Shown: positions 24,618 through 33,717 of the stretch, piece by piece
Position numbering within the stretch: the first letter of the stretch is position 1
Layout: every line of letters begins with the position of its first letter
Source of the DNA: Streptomyces sp. NBC_00285
GTDB taxonomy: Bacteria > Actinomycetota > Actinomycetes > Streptomycetales > Streptomycetaceae
Direction of reading: 5' to 3'
Length of the DNA stretch: 64,000 nt
Assembly (NCBI RefSeq): GCF_036174265.1
Contig: NZ_CP108055.1
Span: 4,960,001 to 5,024,000, forward strand
The notes under the pieces: generated by a model
What the model was told of the DNA's origin: nothing
Databases searched by the model: none
Seen by the model: only the letters and a program-made list of their open reading frames with translations
Position numbers and translations under genes: made by a program

Positions 24618-25187
24618 ATGAACCACGCCCAGCTCACCGTCCTAGGCCGTGCCCTCCGTGTGCTCGGCGAGCACGGGGAGGCTCTCGCCGGCGACACCTC
24701 CGACGCCAAGCTGTACGAGGTCAAGGCCGACCTCAAGCGGGCTGTCGAGCTGCTGGAGGACAGCGTCAACGCCCCCGCCCCCACCACCCGCTGCGCCGAG
24801 CATCCAGGCGGCCCGGTCGACGAGAACGCCCACGACCTGTGCCTGCTGTGCGAGACGCGCCGCAGGGCGGCCCGGCGGACGCAGATCAACGGCCCCGGAG
24901 CGCAGCCCCGGTCCGCCGGCGGTGCCCCCTCCCGTTACGGCGTCCGCGAGGACCGCCCCCAGCCGCAGCAGCGCTGGCTGCCCGAGCAGTGGACGGGCCA
25001 GGAGTGGCAGCTGTGCGGGACGCCGAGGCGGGACCGGCACGAGGCGGAGCTGTACATCAACGCCCAACGCCGGGCCCCGCGCGCCGCGATGGCGTACCGG
25101 CTCGTCCACGAGTTCACCGACTACGAGGTGCTGCGCGTGTGGGGCACGCCGGTGAAGGTGGACATCGAGCCGCTCGGGAACCTCTAG
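24618..25187 (+). CDS. Hypothetical protein with Cys/His cluster
   Basis: 189 aa. N-terminus helical (GRALRVLGEHGEALAGDT); residues 58-80 contain CAEHPGGPVDENAHDLCLLC, a Cys-x2-His ... Cys-x2-Cys group that could be a zinc ribbon; the C-terminal half (RWLPEQWTGQEWQLCGTPRR, YRLVHEFTDYEVLRVWG) is Trp-rich and beta-like. ATG 24618. It ends the accessory stretch and converges with the esterase gene at 15 bp. Not recognised as a known family. Confidence 0.6.
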   Translation: MNHAQLTVLGRALRVLGEHGEALAGDTSDAKLYEVKADLKRAVELLEDSVNAPAPTTRCAEHPGGPVDENAHDLCLLCETRRRAARRTQINGPGAQPRSAGGAPSRYGVREDRPQPQQRWLPEQWTGQEWQLCGTPRRDRHEAELYINAQRRAPRAAMAYRLVHEFTDYEVLRVWGTPVKVDIEPLGNL

Positions 25188-25202
25188 AGCCCTGGCCTCC
25201 GG

Positions 25203-26726
25203 CTACTTCAGCAGCGGCAGTGCCGCGAAGTCGTACCCCTCCCACAGCCGGCGCGAAACCTCCTCCGGGTACGGCCGCACCTGCGGCTCCACGTCCAGGA
25301 CCCGGGTCAGCCGGTCCTCGCCGTCGTACGCGGGCCACCCCGGGTCCCCGGTCCGCGCGAACGCCGTCCACGCCGACTGGAAGTGCGCGGTCAGTGTCTT
25401 CGCCTCCGGCGGGACCCCGCTTCCCGCGAACAGGAGCTTGCCGAGGTCGGCGTCGTACGTGCCGAACAGCAGCGGGATGTCCAGGCCGTGGCACGCGCCG
25501 AGCGCGCCGCCGAACCCCGGTGCGGGCCAGACGAGTTCGTAGAGGTGGGCCCGGCCGCCACCCGCGGTCTGCGCCTCGGCCAGCCGCAGGGACGGCAGGC
25601 TGAACAGCCAGTCCGTCTGTACACGTTCGTGGAGTTCGCTGGGTGTGGCGTCCGGATAGGCCTCGCGGTAGGAGCGTTCACCGTCCGGGCCCGGCGCGAA
25701 CATCCGCAACGCCGACGCCGCCTGCTCCTCGGTGATCTTGCCGTTCCGGTCGGCGAGAACGAGGAAGAGCCGGTACTCGTCCCGGTTGTGCCCGACGAGC
25801 AGCTCCACGTCCCGGGCGGCGCCCGACGCCAGGGCCTCCCAGGGCGTGCACGGCAGCACCTCGCCGTCGACGACCGGCGAGAAGGGCGTGACGGTGGGCA
25901 CCACCCGGCCCCACCGGTCGTCGTACTCACGCATCCGCAGGCTCAACCGCTCGCCCACCGCGGGGAGTTGATGCGGGTCCACGGCGGACAGCGCGGCGGC
26001 CGTCGGTGCCAGGCCCGCCTCCTTGCCGATCTCCACCGCGATGTCCCGGGCGAGTTCGGCGGAGAAGTACGTGCCGGGCACGCTCTGCGCGACGGCCCGC
26101 CCGAACAGTCCCCGCGCGCTCGGCATCGCCAGCAGCGAGGCGACGGACCCCGCGCCCGCCGACTCCCCGAACACCGTGACCTGCCCGGGGTCCCCGCCGA
26201 ACGCCGTGATGTTGTCCCGCACCCACTGAAGCGCGGCGACCTGGTCCAGCAGCCCCCGGTTCGCGGGCGCCCCCTCCAGCAGGGTGAACCCCTCAATGCC
26301 CACGCGGTAGTTGAGGGTGACGACGACCACGTCACCGGCGCGTGCGAGGTGCTGGGCGTCGTAGCCGGGGCTGCCCGAGTGACCGAGCTTGTAGGCGCCG
26401 CCGTAGATCCACACCATCACCGGGCGGCGGGCCGCCGGGTCCGCCTCGGGCGTCCAGACGTTGACCGTCAGCCAGTCGTCGCCGGTGGGCGCCGCGAGCT
26501 CTCCGGCGCGCCCCTGGAAGCCCGCCTCCTGCGGGGGCGGCGGCCCGAACTCGTACGCCTGCCGGGTCCCCTCCCAGCTCTTGACGGGCCGTGGCGCCTG
26601 GAACCGCGCCTGCCCCACCGGCGGTTCGGCGAACGGGATGCCCCGGAAGACCACGAGCCCGTCCTCGGCACGCCCGCGCACGGCACCGGCCGCGGTGCGT
26701 ACGTCGAGGTCCCCGGCTGACGTCAT
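25203..26726 (-). CDS. Type-B carboxylesterase/lipase
   Basis: 507 aa alpha/beta hydrolase. Seen: VVFRGIPFAEPPVG (N-terminal hallmark), DWLTVNVWTPE, VMVWIYGGAYKLGHSG (oxyanion GG), GDPGQVTVFGESAGAGSVASLLAMP with nucleophile S189, LVGHNRDEYRLFL (acid region) and GACHGLDIPLLFG (His). No signal peptide, so probably cytoplasmic, as for p-nitrobenzyl-esterase relatives. ATG at 26726. Lies 22 bp behind the metallophosphoesterase gene on the same strand and may share its transcript. Confidence 0.88.
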   Translation of the reverse strand: MTSAGDLDVRTAAGAVRGRAEDGLVVFRGIPFAEPPVGQARFQAPRPVKSWEGTRQAYEFGPPPPQEAGFQGRAGELAAPTGDDWLTVNVWTPEADPAARRPVMVWIYGGAYKLGHSGSPGYDAQHLARAGDVVVVTLNYRVGIEGFTLLEGAPANRGLLDQVAALQWVRDNITAFGGDPGQVTVFGESAGAGSVASLLAMPSARGLFGRAVAQSVPGTYFSAELARDIAVEIGKEAGLAPTAAALSAVDPHQLPAVGERLSLRMREYDDRWGRVVPTVTPFSPVVDGEVLPCTPWEALASGAARDVELLVGHNRDEYRLFLVLADRNGKITEEQAASALRMFAPGPDGERSYREAYPDATPSELHERVQTDWLFSLPSLRLAEAQTAGGGRAHLYELVWPAPGFGGALGACHGLDIPLLFGTYDADLGKLLFAGSGVPPEAKTLTAHFQSAWTAFARTGDPGWPAYDGEDRLTRVLDVEPQVRPYPEEVSRRLWEGYDFAALPLLK

Positions 26727-26748
26727 CGTCGAACTCCTCTTGGTCGGT

Positions 26749-27633
26749 TCAGTTGGGAAACGAGGGCTGCGACGGACCGTGTTTCTCCACCAACGCCCGG
26801 GTCCGCTGCTCGTCCAGCTCGTACACGGTCTCGTGCGCCCGCGGGTCCCGCGCGTGCAGGGTGTGGAACAGCGGGCTCGTCGGCCCGCCCAGCTCCACCA
26901 GCGAGGCCGAGGCGCCGCGCACCGCGCGTTCGGTGCCGTACGGCGTCGTCAGGTCGATGCGGTTGACCACCCCCGGTGTCACCCACACCGGCACCGACTC
27001 CAGCATCCCGAAGAGCTGGAGATGGAAGTGACCGGTCAGGACGACCCGTACGTCACTCCCCCGGATCGCCTCCGCCAACTCCCCGGGGTTGAGCAGCCCG
27101 AAGACCTGCTGGGTCACGGACAGGCCGAGGCTGAGAGGCGGATGGTGGAAGGCGAGTACCGTGCCGTGCTCGGCCGGTGTCCTCAACACCTCGCGCAACC
27201 AGTCCAGTTGGGCCTCGGTGAACCGCCCGTACACCTTGCCCGGCACGAGCGAGTCCAGCGTGACGAAGCGGTGGCCGCCGACCGTGCTCACCGCGGCCCG
27301 CTCCGAGTCCCCGGTCTCCAGAACCGACTGCGGCTGCGCGTGCCCGCTGCCCAGCACCTTGCCGAAGGCCTCGCGCTCGTCGTGGTTGCCGGTCGTGTAG
27401 AAGACGGGAGCGCCGTGCGGCCGGGCGAACTCACCGACGAGTTCCCGCACCGTCGTATAGGCCTCCACCGCCCCGTCGTCGGCGATGTCCCCGGTGACGA
27501 CGACCGCGTCGACGTCCCGCACATGCCGCAGCTCGGTGAGCATCAGCCGCAGTGAGTCGGTGGCGTTGACGCCGTTCCCGTTGGGGGCGTCGACGCTCTC
27601 CACGTGGGTGTCCGAGAGATGAATGATCCGCAT
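26749..27633 (-). CDS. Metallophosphoesterase, CpdA-like
   Basis: 294 aa. Complete calcineurin-type metal site: LSDTHV (D8, H10), VVVTGDIADDG, YTTGNHDEREAF, LAFHHPPL and VVLTGHFHLQLFG. This order is typical of the class III cyclic-nucleotide phosphodiesterase/CpdA group; substrate (cAMP or another phosphodiester) is not settled by sequence. ATG 27633 (MRIIHLSDTH) is a clear start; GGCGGGAC lies in front. Upstream is a strong hairpin that ends the preceding gene. Confidence 0.87.
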   Translation of the reverse strand: MRIIHLSDTHVESVDAPNGNGVNATDSLRLMLTELRHVRDVDAVVVTGDIADDGAVEAYTTVRELVGEFARPHGAPVFYTTGNHDEREAFGKVLGSGHAQPQSVLETGDSERAAVSTVGGHRFVTLDSLVPGKVYGRFTEAQLDWLREVLRTPAEHGTVLAFHHPPLSLGLSVTQQVFGLLNPGELAEAIRGSDVRVVLTGHFHLQLFGMLESVPVWVTPGVVNRIDLTTPYGTERAVRGASASLVELGGPTSPLFHTLHARDPRAHETVYELDEQRTRALVEKHGPSQPSFPN

Positions 27634-27690
27634 GTCCCGCCACGCTAGCCGGAGTCGACCACCACAACCAGGCCGCCCGCCCGGCCGACG

Positions 27691-27730
27691 GGAGGTGGGG
27701 GCGGCCCCGAAGGACACCACCCCCACCTCC
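27691..27730 (-). terminator. Hairpin between old-yellow-enzyme and metallophosphoesterase genes
   Basis: Perfect 11-bp arms GGAGGTGGGGG and CCCCCACCTCC with an 18-nt loop, 27 bp beyond the stop of the minus-strand gene ending at 27757. No U-run, as usual for Streptomyces. Confidence 0.65.
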
Positions 27731-27756
27731 TCACCTCGGGCCGGACGGCCGACCGG

Positions 27757-28914
27757 TCAGCTCAGGGACTTCAGCGCGGACGCGTCGTACGGCTTCAGCT
27801 CGTCGTGGTGCCCCGCGAGGACCTTCGCCGCCCACTGCGGGTCCTGGAGCAGCGCCCGTCCGACGGCCACCATGTCGAACTCCTCCCGCTCCAGGGCGTC
27901 GAGGAGGTCGTCGATGCCCTTGAGCGGGGCGCCCTCGCCGGCGAAGCCACGGAGGAAGTCCCCGTCGAGCCCGACCGAGCCCACGGTGATGGTGGTCCGG
28001 CCCGTCAGCTTCTTCGTCCAGCCCGCGAGGTTGAGGTCGGAACCCTCGAACTCCGGGATCCAGTAACGGCGCGTGGAGGCGTGGAACGCGTCGACACCGG
28101 CCGCGGCGAGCGGCGCGAGGATCGCCTCCAGCTCCTGAGGCGTCTCGGCGAGCCGCGCCCGGTAGGCCTCCTGCTTCCACTGCGAGTACCGGAAGATGAT
28201 CGGGAACTCCGCCGACACCGTCTCCCGTACGGCCGCCACGATCTCCGCCGCAAACTTCGTACGGGCGACGGGGTCACCGCCGTAGGCGTCGCCGCGGCGG
28301 TTCGTGCCCGCCCACAGGAACTGGTCGAGCAGGTAGCCGTGGGCGCCGTGCAGTTCCACGCCGTCGAAGCCGATGCGCTCGGCGGCGGCCGCGGCCTCGG
28401 CGAACGCGCCGATGACGTCGTCCAGGTCGCGCTGGGTCATCGCCTTGCCGGTGGGCTCCTCGGCTCCGAGGCGCAGGCCGGAGGGGCCGACGGCGGGTGC
28501 GTCGGCGTAGGGCGGCTCGCCCTGGCTGCGGACCATGCCGATGTGCCACAGCTGCGGAACGATGGTGCCGCCCGCCGCGTGCACCTGCTCGGCGACCTTC
28601 GCCCAGCCGGCCAGCTGCTCCTCGCCGTGGAACCGCGGGACGCTGTCGCTCTGGCCGGCCGAGTCGTGGCCGACGTACGTGCCCTCGGTGACGACCAGGC
28701 CGACTCCGGCGGCCGCGCGGCGGGAGTAGTACGACGCCACGTCGTCGCCGGGGACGCCGCCCGGGGAGAACATCCGGGTCATGGGCGCCATGGCGATGCG
28801 GTTCGGGACGGTCAGGCCGTTGATCGTGACCGGCCGGGAGAGGATCTCGGCGGCACGGGAGGCGGCTCCGGAGGCAGCGGTGGAGGCGGCCGGGGATGTG
28901 GCGGGGGCGGTCAC
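27757..28914 (-). CDS. NADH:flavin oxidoreductase, old yellow enzyme family
   Basis: 385 aa FMN-dependent ene-reductase. Seen: RPVTINGLTVPNRIAMAPMTR, RAAAGVGLVVTEGTYVG, GWAKVAEQVHAAGGTIVPQLWHIGM, FDGVELHGAHGYLLDQFLW (H-x2-H region binding substrate), NRRGDAYGG, FRYSQWKQ, TITVGSVGLDGDF and DMVAVGRALLQDP (FMN phosphate). GTG at 28914 is preceded by AGGAG at 8 bp, which sets the start after an Ala/Ser-rich N-terminus. A perfect palindrome 46 bp upstream is a likely operator, suggesting inducible control by a TetR or MarR type repressor not present nearby. Confidence 0.87.
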   Translation of the reverse strand: MTAPATSPAASTAASGAASRAAEILSRPVTINGLTVPNRIAMAPMTRMFSPGGVPGDDVASYYSRRAAAGVGLVVTEGTYVGHDSAGQSDSVPRFHGEEQLAGWAKVAEQVHAAGGTIVPQLWHIGMVRSQGEPPYADAPAVGPSGLRLGAEEPTGKAMTQRDLDDVIGAFAEAAAAAERIGFDGVELHGAHGYLLDQFLWAGTNRRGDAYGGDPVARTKFAAEIVAAVRETVSAEFPIIFRYSQWKQEAYRARLAETPQELEAILAPLAAAGVDAFHASTRRYWIPEFEGSDLNLAGWTKKLTGRTTITVGSVGLDGDFLRGFAGEGAPLKGIDDLLDALEREEFDMVAVGRALLQDPQWAAKVLAGHHDELKPYDASALKSLS

Positions 28915-28959
28915 GCGAGGCACTCCTGTGGGGACGGGCGACAGGTGGGATACCCGTCG

Positions 28960-28978
28960 GTATGTGCAACGTACATAC
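28960..28978 (-). promoter_or_regulatory. Palindromic operator-like site upstream of the old yellow enzyme gene
   Basis: GTATGT-N7-ACATAC, perfect 6-bp arms, centred 55 bp upstream of the GTG start. Size and symmetry fit a TetR/MarR-type operator. The regulator is not identified. Confidence 0.5.
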
Positions 28979-29061
28979 GCGGCAACCGCCGCGTACAGCG
29001 CACGCATTCCGCTCAGCGGCCCAACGCCCTGTGATCCTGGCCACTGGCCACCGGCATGGCA

Positions 29062-29094
29062 GAAGCCCGCCCCACACACAGTGGGACGGGCTTC
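29062..29094 (-). terminator. Hairpin downstream of the tRNA-Gly-like gene
   Basis: On the minus strand GAAGCCCG and CGGGCTTC arms extended by further pairs (TCCCAC with GTGGGG), 7 bp after the tRNA 3' end. Likely terminator of that transcript. Confidence 0.65.
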
Positions 29095-29100
29095 GTGTCG

Positions 29101-29170
29101 AGCGCCGGGCAGGCCTTGCACCTGCATCTCCCCGCAGGAAGCGGGGCGTCTTTCCTTGGACCACCAACGC
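29101..29170 (-). tRNA. tRNA-Gly(UCC)-like gene with non-canonical T loop
   Basis: 70-nt cloverleaf read on the minus strand: acceptor GCGTTGG with CCGGCGC (7 pairs, two G-U), U8-G9, D arm GTC/GAC with loop CAAGGAAA (A14, G18G19, A21 present), anticodon arm CCCCG-CTTCCTG-CGGGG giving anticodon UCC at 29137-29139, variable AGAT, T arm GCAGG-TGCAAGG-CCTGC, discriminator U; no encoded CCA. Deviations: T loop has G at 55 instead of U (pseudouridine) and G at 60; position 37 is U, not a purine. These predict weak elbow contact and poor decoding, so it could be a non-proteogenic tRNA or a tRNA pseudogene. A hairpin terminator follows. Confidence 0.65.
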
Positions 29171-29230
29171 GTAGTCGGACGACGGGAGTTCACGTCGACC
29201 GGCTCTTGATCAGCATAGCGCAATAAAACA

Positions 29231-29273
29231 CCGGGGGCGGCCACCCCCTGTCTCCAGGAAGTGCCGCCCCCGG
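29231..29273 (-). terminator. groEL2 terminator
   Basis: Perfect 11-bp arms CCGGGGGCGGC and GCCGCCCCCGG; on the minus strand followed by TGTTTTATTG, a U-rich tail. It lies 43 bp beyond the groEL2 stop. A second short hairpin (CGGGCCC-TG-GGGCCCG, 29294-29309) lies between. Confidence 0.8.
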
Positions 29274-29315
29274 CAAGGACGTTGATCAACCGTCGGGCCC
29301 TGGGGCCCGGGTCGA

Positions 29316-31010
<1,695 letters not shown>

Positions 31011-31088
31011 TCACCTGCCTGTGGGTTCCTTCCCCACCCGGCTTGCGGGCCTCACCGACCCGGTCCTTCGTTGTCACTCTCACCTTCA

Positions 31089-31133
31089 GAGTGCTAACGC
31101 CAATGATTAGCACTCGGCATGGTCGAGTGCAAG
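31089..31133 (-). promoter_or_regulatory. groEL2 promoter with CIRCE (HrcA) element and extra half-site
   Basis: CIRCE: TTAGCACTC-N9-GAGTGCAAG at 31107-31133 (7 of 9 in the second arm). A third exact half-site GAGTGCTAA lies at 31089-31097, 9 bp away, making a second perfect inverted pair with the central arm. On the minus strand TTGCAC (31127-31132), 17-bp spacer and TAATCA (31104-31109) form the promoter, so HrcA would cover both boxes. Confidence 0.85.
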
Positions 31134-31229
31134 CGCCTCTCAGGGATCGGCCCCCTTCACGAACCCCGAGCCGCCGGACCGAGGACACCCCATCCACCAC
31201 ACCCGGCACGGATCGCCTCAGGCGAAAAA

Positions 31230-31248
31230 GGGGCGCGGGGAACTGCGC
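31230..31248. repeat. Dispersed intergenic repeat, copy 1
   Basis: GGGGCGCGGGGAACTGCGC, identical to 32396-32414. Contains GCGC arms that can form a small hairpin. This motif is common in Streptomyces intergenic DNA (recalled, not searched). The surrounding 31134-31346 has no gene. Confidence 0.6.
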
Positions 31249-31346
31249 AAAACGCCCGCCCCCACCGACCCCGCACAGGCCACCGAACCGCACAGGCCAC
31301 CGAACCCGCACCACAACCCGCCCGACCGCCGGAGGCGCGCGCATGC

Positions 31347-31390
31347 CGGAGGGCCCGTACCCATGACTCCCCATGGGTACGAGCCCTCCG
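31347..31390 (-). terminator. Cold-shock gene terminator
   Basis: Long two-step hairpin: outer arms CGGAGGGC and GCCCTCCG, inner arms GTACCCATG and CATGGGTAC, 6-nt loop, small internal loop. It lies 43 bp beyond the stop of the cold-shock gene. Confidence 0.75.
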
Positions 31391-31432
31391 AACGAGAACG
31401 AAGAACGACGCTGTTGTTACCCGGCGCGTGCT

Positions 31433-31639
31433 TCAGCCTGTCGCGAGACGAACCATGTCCGCCTGCGGCCCCTTCTGACCCTGCGAGATCTCGAATTCGA
31501 CCCGCTGGCCCTCTTCAAGGGTGCGGTAACCGTCCATCTGGATCGCGCTGTAGTGGACGAATACATCCGCACCACCGTCGACCGCGATGAAGCCGTACCC
31601 CTTCTCCGCGTTGAACCACTTGACGGTGCCCTGAGCCAT
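31433..31639 (-). CDS. Cold-shock domain protein (CspA family)
   Basis: 68 aa OB-fold RNA chaperone. [20 protein letters not shown] (RNP1 KGYGFI) and DVFVHYSAI (RNP2 VFVHY) are intact; the end [11 protein letters not shown] is typical. ATG 31639 with GGGGAG 7 bp upstream. Corresponds in type and position to the ScoF4-like proteins upstream of groEL2 in streptomycetes. The long untranslated leader holds a strong hairpin 30 bp before the start, which may tune translation. Confidence 0.95.
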   Translation of the reverse strand: MAQGTVKWFNAEKGYGFIAVDGGADVFVHYSAIQMDGYRTLEEGQRVEFEISQGQKGPQADMVRLATG

Positions 31640-31668
31640 GCCTAACTCCCCTATTACTGGCCCTTGCA

Positions 31669-31691
31669 CGGATCCGCACTTCGCGGATCCG
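31669..31691 (-). promoter_or_regulatory. Hairpin in the cold-shock mRNA leader
   Basis: Perfect 9-bp arms CGGATCCGC and GCGGATCCG with a 5-nt loop, 30 bp upstream of the csp start and outside its ribosome binding site. A structured leader is usual for csp genes; temperature response is inference. Confidence 0.5.
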
Positions 31692-31995
31692 GGTCAGACC
31701 TCACCCCCCAGATGGTTGGGGGCGTGCGCCGGAACGCGTCGACCGCGGCTGAATGTATCTGTCCAACTGCCGTCTGCAACAGGTCAATCGGACGAGAATT
31801 CTGGACGGAAGGGGTCCGGAATGTAGCGAGAATTCGCCTGACTTCGGGGCAAATCGGGCCCCACAAAGGACGCAAAAGGCACATAAGTCGCGCACACTTT
31901 GGCTACTTCTCATCGCCCGAGAAGCAAGAACTCATATGCGTGCGACATGAAGAGAGCCGCAGCTTCCCCAACTGTACCGCGCTCAACCATAGAGA
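31692..31995. other. AT-richer gene-free region upstream of the cold-shock gene
   Basis: About 300 bp with no gene; lower GC than its surroundings. It should hold the csp promoter and long 5' leader (minus strand). Two GAGAATTC-type words (GACGAGAATTC, GCGAGAATTC) are repeated at about 31792 and 31828. No promoter could be fixed. Confidence 0.4.
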
Positions 31996-32029
31996 ATTGC
32001 CCCCTCCGCTTCTTCGCGGAGAGGGCAAT
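31996..32029 (-). terminator. Terminator behind the sulfur-carrier gene
   Basis: 14-bp arms ATTGCCCCCTCCGC and GCGGAGAGGGCAAT (one mismatch), loop TTCTTC, 53 bp beyond the stop of the ThiS/MoaD-like gene. Suited to end the thrC-like/sulfur-carrier transcript. Confidence 0.75.
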
Positions 32030-32051
32030 CAGATGAACACTCGGTCATTTC

Positions 32052-32068
32052 CATTACCGACGGTAATG
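32052..32068. repeat. Short palindrome behind the sulfur-carrier gene
   Basis: CATTACCG-A-CGGTAATG, perfect 8-bp arms, 14 bp beyond the stop of the carrier gene. Could be a protein-binding site or part of the 3' end structure. Confidence 0.4.
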
Positions 32069-32081
32069 ACCGGTCATACGG

Positions 32082-32357
32082 TCACCCTCCGGCGACGGCC
32101 GGAATGATGGAGACGCCGGCCCCGTCGGGCGTCGTCGTCTCCAGGCCCTGCTCGAACCGCACGTCGTCGTCGTTCACGTACACATTGACGAACCGCCGCA
32201 GCTTGCCCTGGTCGTCCAGGACGCGGGCCGCGATACCGGTGTGGTTCTTCTCCAGATCCGCGATGACCTCGGCGAGGGTCGTACCCTCGGCCTGCACCTC
32301 GGCCTGTCCGCCGGTGTAGGTACGCAGGATGGTGGGGATGCGGACGGAAACGCTCAT
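32082..32357 (-). CDS. ThiS/MoaD-family sulfur carrier protein
   Basis: 91 aa ubiquitin-like carrier ending in Gly-Gly (PAVAGG), the site that is adenylated and converted to a thiocarboxylate. Seen: VSVRIPTILRTYTGGQAEVQ, TTLAEVIADLEKNHTGIAARV, FVNVYVNDDDVRF and the end GAGVSIIPAVAGG. ATG 32357 is 8 bp behind GGAGGT; a TTG six bases upstream is too close to the ribosome site. It follows the threonine-synthase homologue by 59 bp on the same strand. Known: relatives give sulfur to cysteine or homocysteine synthases. With the SAM riboswitch upstream, delivery of sulfur to homocysteine is the best guess. Confidence 0.87.
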   Translation of the reverse strand: MSVSVRIPTILRTYTGGQAEVQAEGTTLAEVIADLEKNHTGIAARVLDDQGKLRRFVNVYVNDDDVRFEQGLETTTPDGAGVSIIPAVAGG

Positions 32358-32395
32358 GTTCAAGACCTCCGGTCGGGTATCGCACCTAGTGGCGC

Positions 32396-32414
32396 GGGGC
32401 GCGGGGAACTGCGC
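32396..32414. repeat. Dispersed intergenic repeat, copy 2
   Basis: GGGGCGCGGGGAACTGCGC, the exact 19-mer also at 31230-31248; sits between the thrC-like gene and the sulfur-carrier gene. Confidence 0.6.
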
Positions 32415-32416
32415 GA

Positions 32417-33700
32417 CTACGCGAGACCAGCCTCGCGGAACGAGTCCAGGTTGGGACGGATCGTGGCGGTGAGACCCGTACCCGCGACCGCGTCCAGCGT
32501 CTTCAGACCGTCACCGGTGTTCAGCACGACGGTCGTCAGCGAGGGATCCAGCACACCGTTCTCGATGAGCTTCTTCGCGACACCGACGGTCACCCCGCCG
32601 GCGGTCTCCGCGAAGATGCCCTCCGTGCGGGCGAGCAGCTTGATCGCGTCCACGACCTGCTCGTCATTGACGTCCTCCACCGCACCGCCGGTACGGCGCG
32701 CGATGTCCAGCACATAGGGGCCGTCCGCCGGGTTGCCGATGGCGAGGGACTTGGCGATGGTGTTCGGCTTCTGCGGCCGTACGACGTCGTGGCCCGCCTT
32801 GTACGCGACGGACACCGGCGAGCATCCCTCGGCCTGGGCGCCGAAGATCTTGTACGGCCGGTCCTCGACGAGCCCGAGCTTGATCAGCTCCTGGAGCCCC
32901 TTGTCGATCTTCGTGAGCTGCGAGCCGGAGGCGATGGGGACCACGAGCTGGTCGGGCAGCCGCCAGCCGAGCTGCTCGCAGATCTCGTACGCCAGGGTCT
33001 TGGACCCCTCCGCGTAGTACGGCCGCAGGTTGACGTTGACGAAGCCCCAGCCCTCGCCGGCCGGGTCGCCGATCAGCTCGGAGCAGAAGCGGTTCACGTC
33101 GTCGTAGTTGCCCTCGATGCCGATGAGCTCGCCGCCGTAGATCGCGGCCATGACGACCTTGCCCTGCTCCAGGTCGTGCGGGATGAACACGCAGGAGCGG
33201 AAGCCGGCCCGCGCCGCGGCGGCGCCGACCGCACCGGCGAGATTGCCGGTGGAGGAGCAGGACAGGGTGGTGAAGCCGAAGGCGCGAGCGGCCTCGATGG
33301 CCTGCGCGACGACGCGGTCCTTGAAGGAGTGCGTCGGGTTGCCGGAGTCGTCCTTGATGTACAGGCCGCCGGTGACGCCGAGCTCGCGGGCGAGGTTGTC
33401 GGCCTTGACGAGGTGGGTCCAGCCGGGGTTGATGTTGGGCTTGTCCGCGACGTCCGCGGGGACGGGCAGCAGCGGGGCGTAACGCCAGATGTTCGCCGGT
33501 CCCGCCTCGATCCGCTTGCGGAGCTCCTCGGTGTCGTAGCCGGAGAAGTCGTACGCGATCTCGAGCGGGCCGAAACACTCCTCGCAGGCGAAGACCGGGC
33601 CGAGGGGCACGCGGTGACCGCACTCGCGGCAGCTCAGAGCCGCGGCGGGACCGAGGTCTACGGTGGGATTCGTGGTGCTTGCAACAGTCTGCGCAGCCAT
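32417..33700 (-). CDS. thrC: Threonine synthase homologue (possibly O-phosphohomoserine-dependent homocysteine synthase)
   Basis: 427 aa PLP fold-type II enzyme. N-terminal zinc-ribbon-like C24-x2-C27 and C39-x2-C42; DDSGNPTHSFKDRVV with the PLP lysine K127; TLSCSSTGNLAGAVGAAAARAGF (phosphate loop), VVPIASGSQLTKI and VVLNTGDGLKTLD. By family it converts O-phosphohomoserine to threonine. But it is preceded by a SAM-I riboswitch and followed by a sulfur carrier, and it is not beside hom/thrB. That context fits the threonine-synthase homologue I recall being described in Streptomyces as making homocysteine from O-phosphohomoserine with a carrier protein (MetM/MetO); unverified here. ATG 33700. 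Confidence 0.88.
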   Translation of the reverse strand: MAAQTVASTTNPTVDLGPAAALSCRECGHRVPLGPVFACEECFGPLEIAYDFSGYDTEELRKRIEAGPANIWRYAPLLPVPADVADKPNINPGWTHLVKADNLARELGVTGGLYIKDDSGNPTHSFKDRVVAQAIEAARAFGFTTLSCSSTGNLAGAVGAAAARAGFRSCVFIPHDLEQGKVVMAAIYGGELIGIEGNYDDVNRFCSELIGDPAGEGWGFVNVNLRPYYAEGSKTLAYEICEQLGWRLPDQLVVPIASGSQLTKIDKGLQELIKLGLVEDRPYKIFGAQAEGCSPVSVAYKAGHDVVRPQKPNTIAKSLAIGNPADGPYVLDIARRTGGAVEDVNDEQVVDAIKLLARTEGIFAETAGGVTVGVAKKLIENGVLDPSLTTVVLNTGDGLKTLDAVAGTGLTATIRPNLDSFREAGLA

Positions 33701-33717
33701 GGAGGCGAGGCCCTTTC

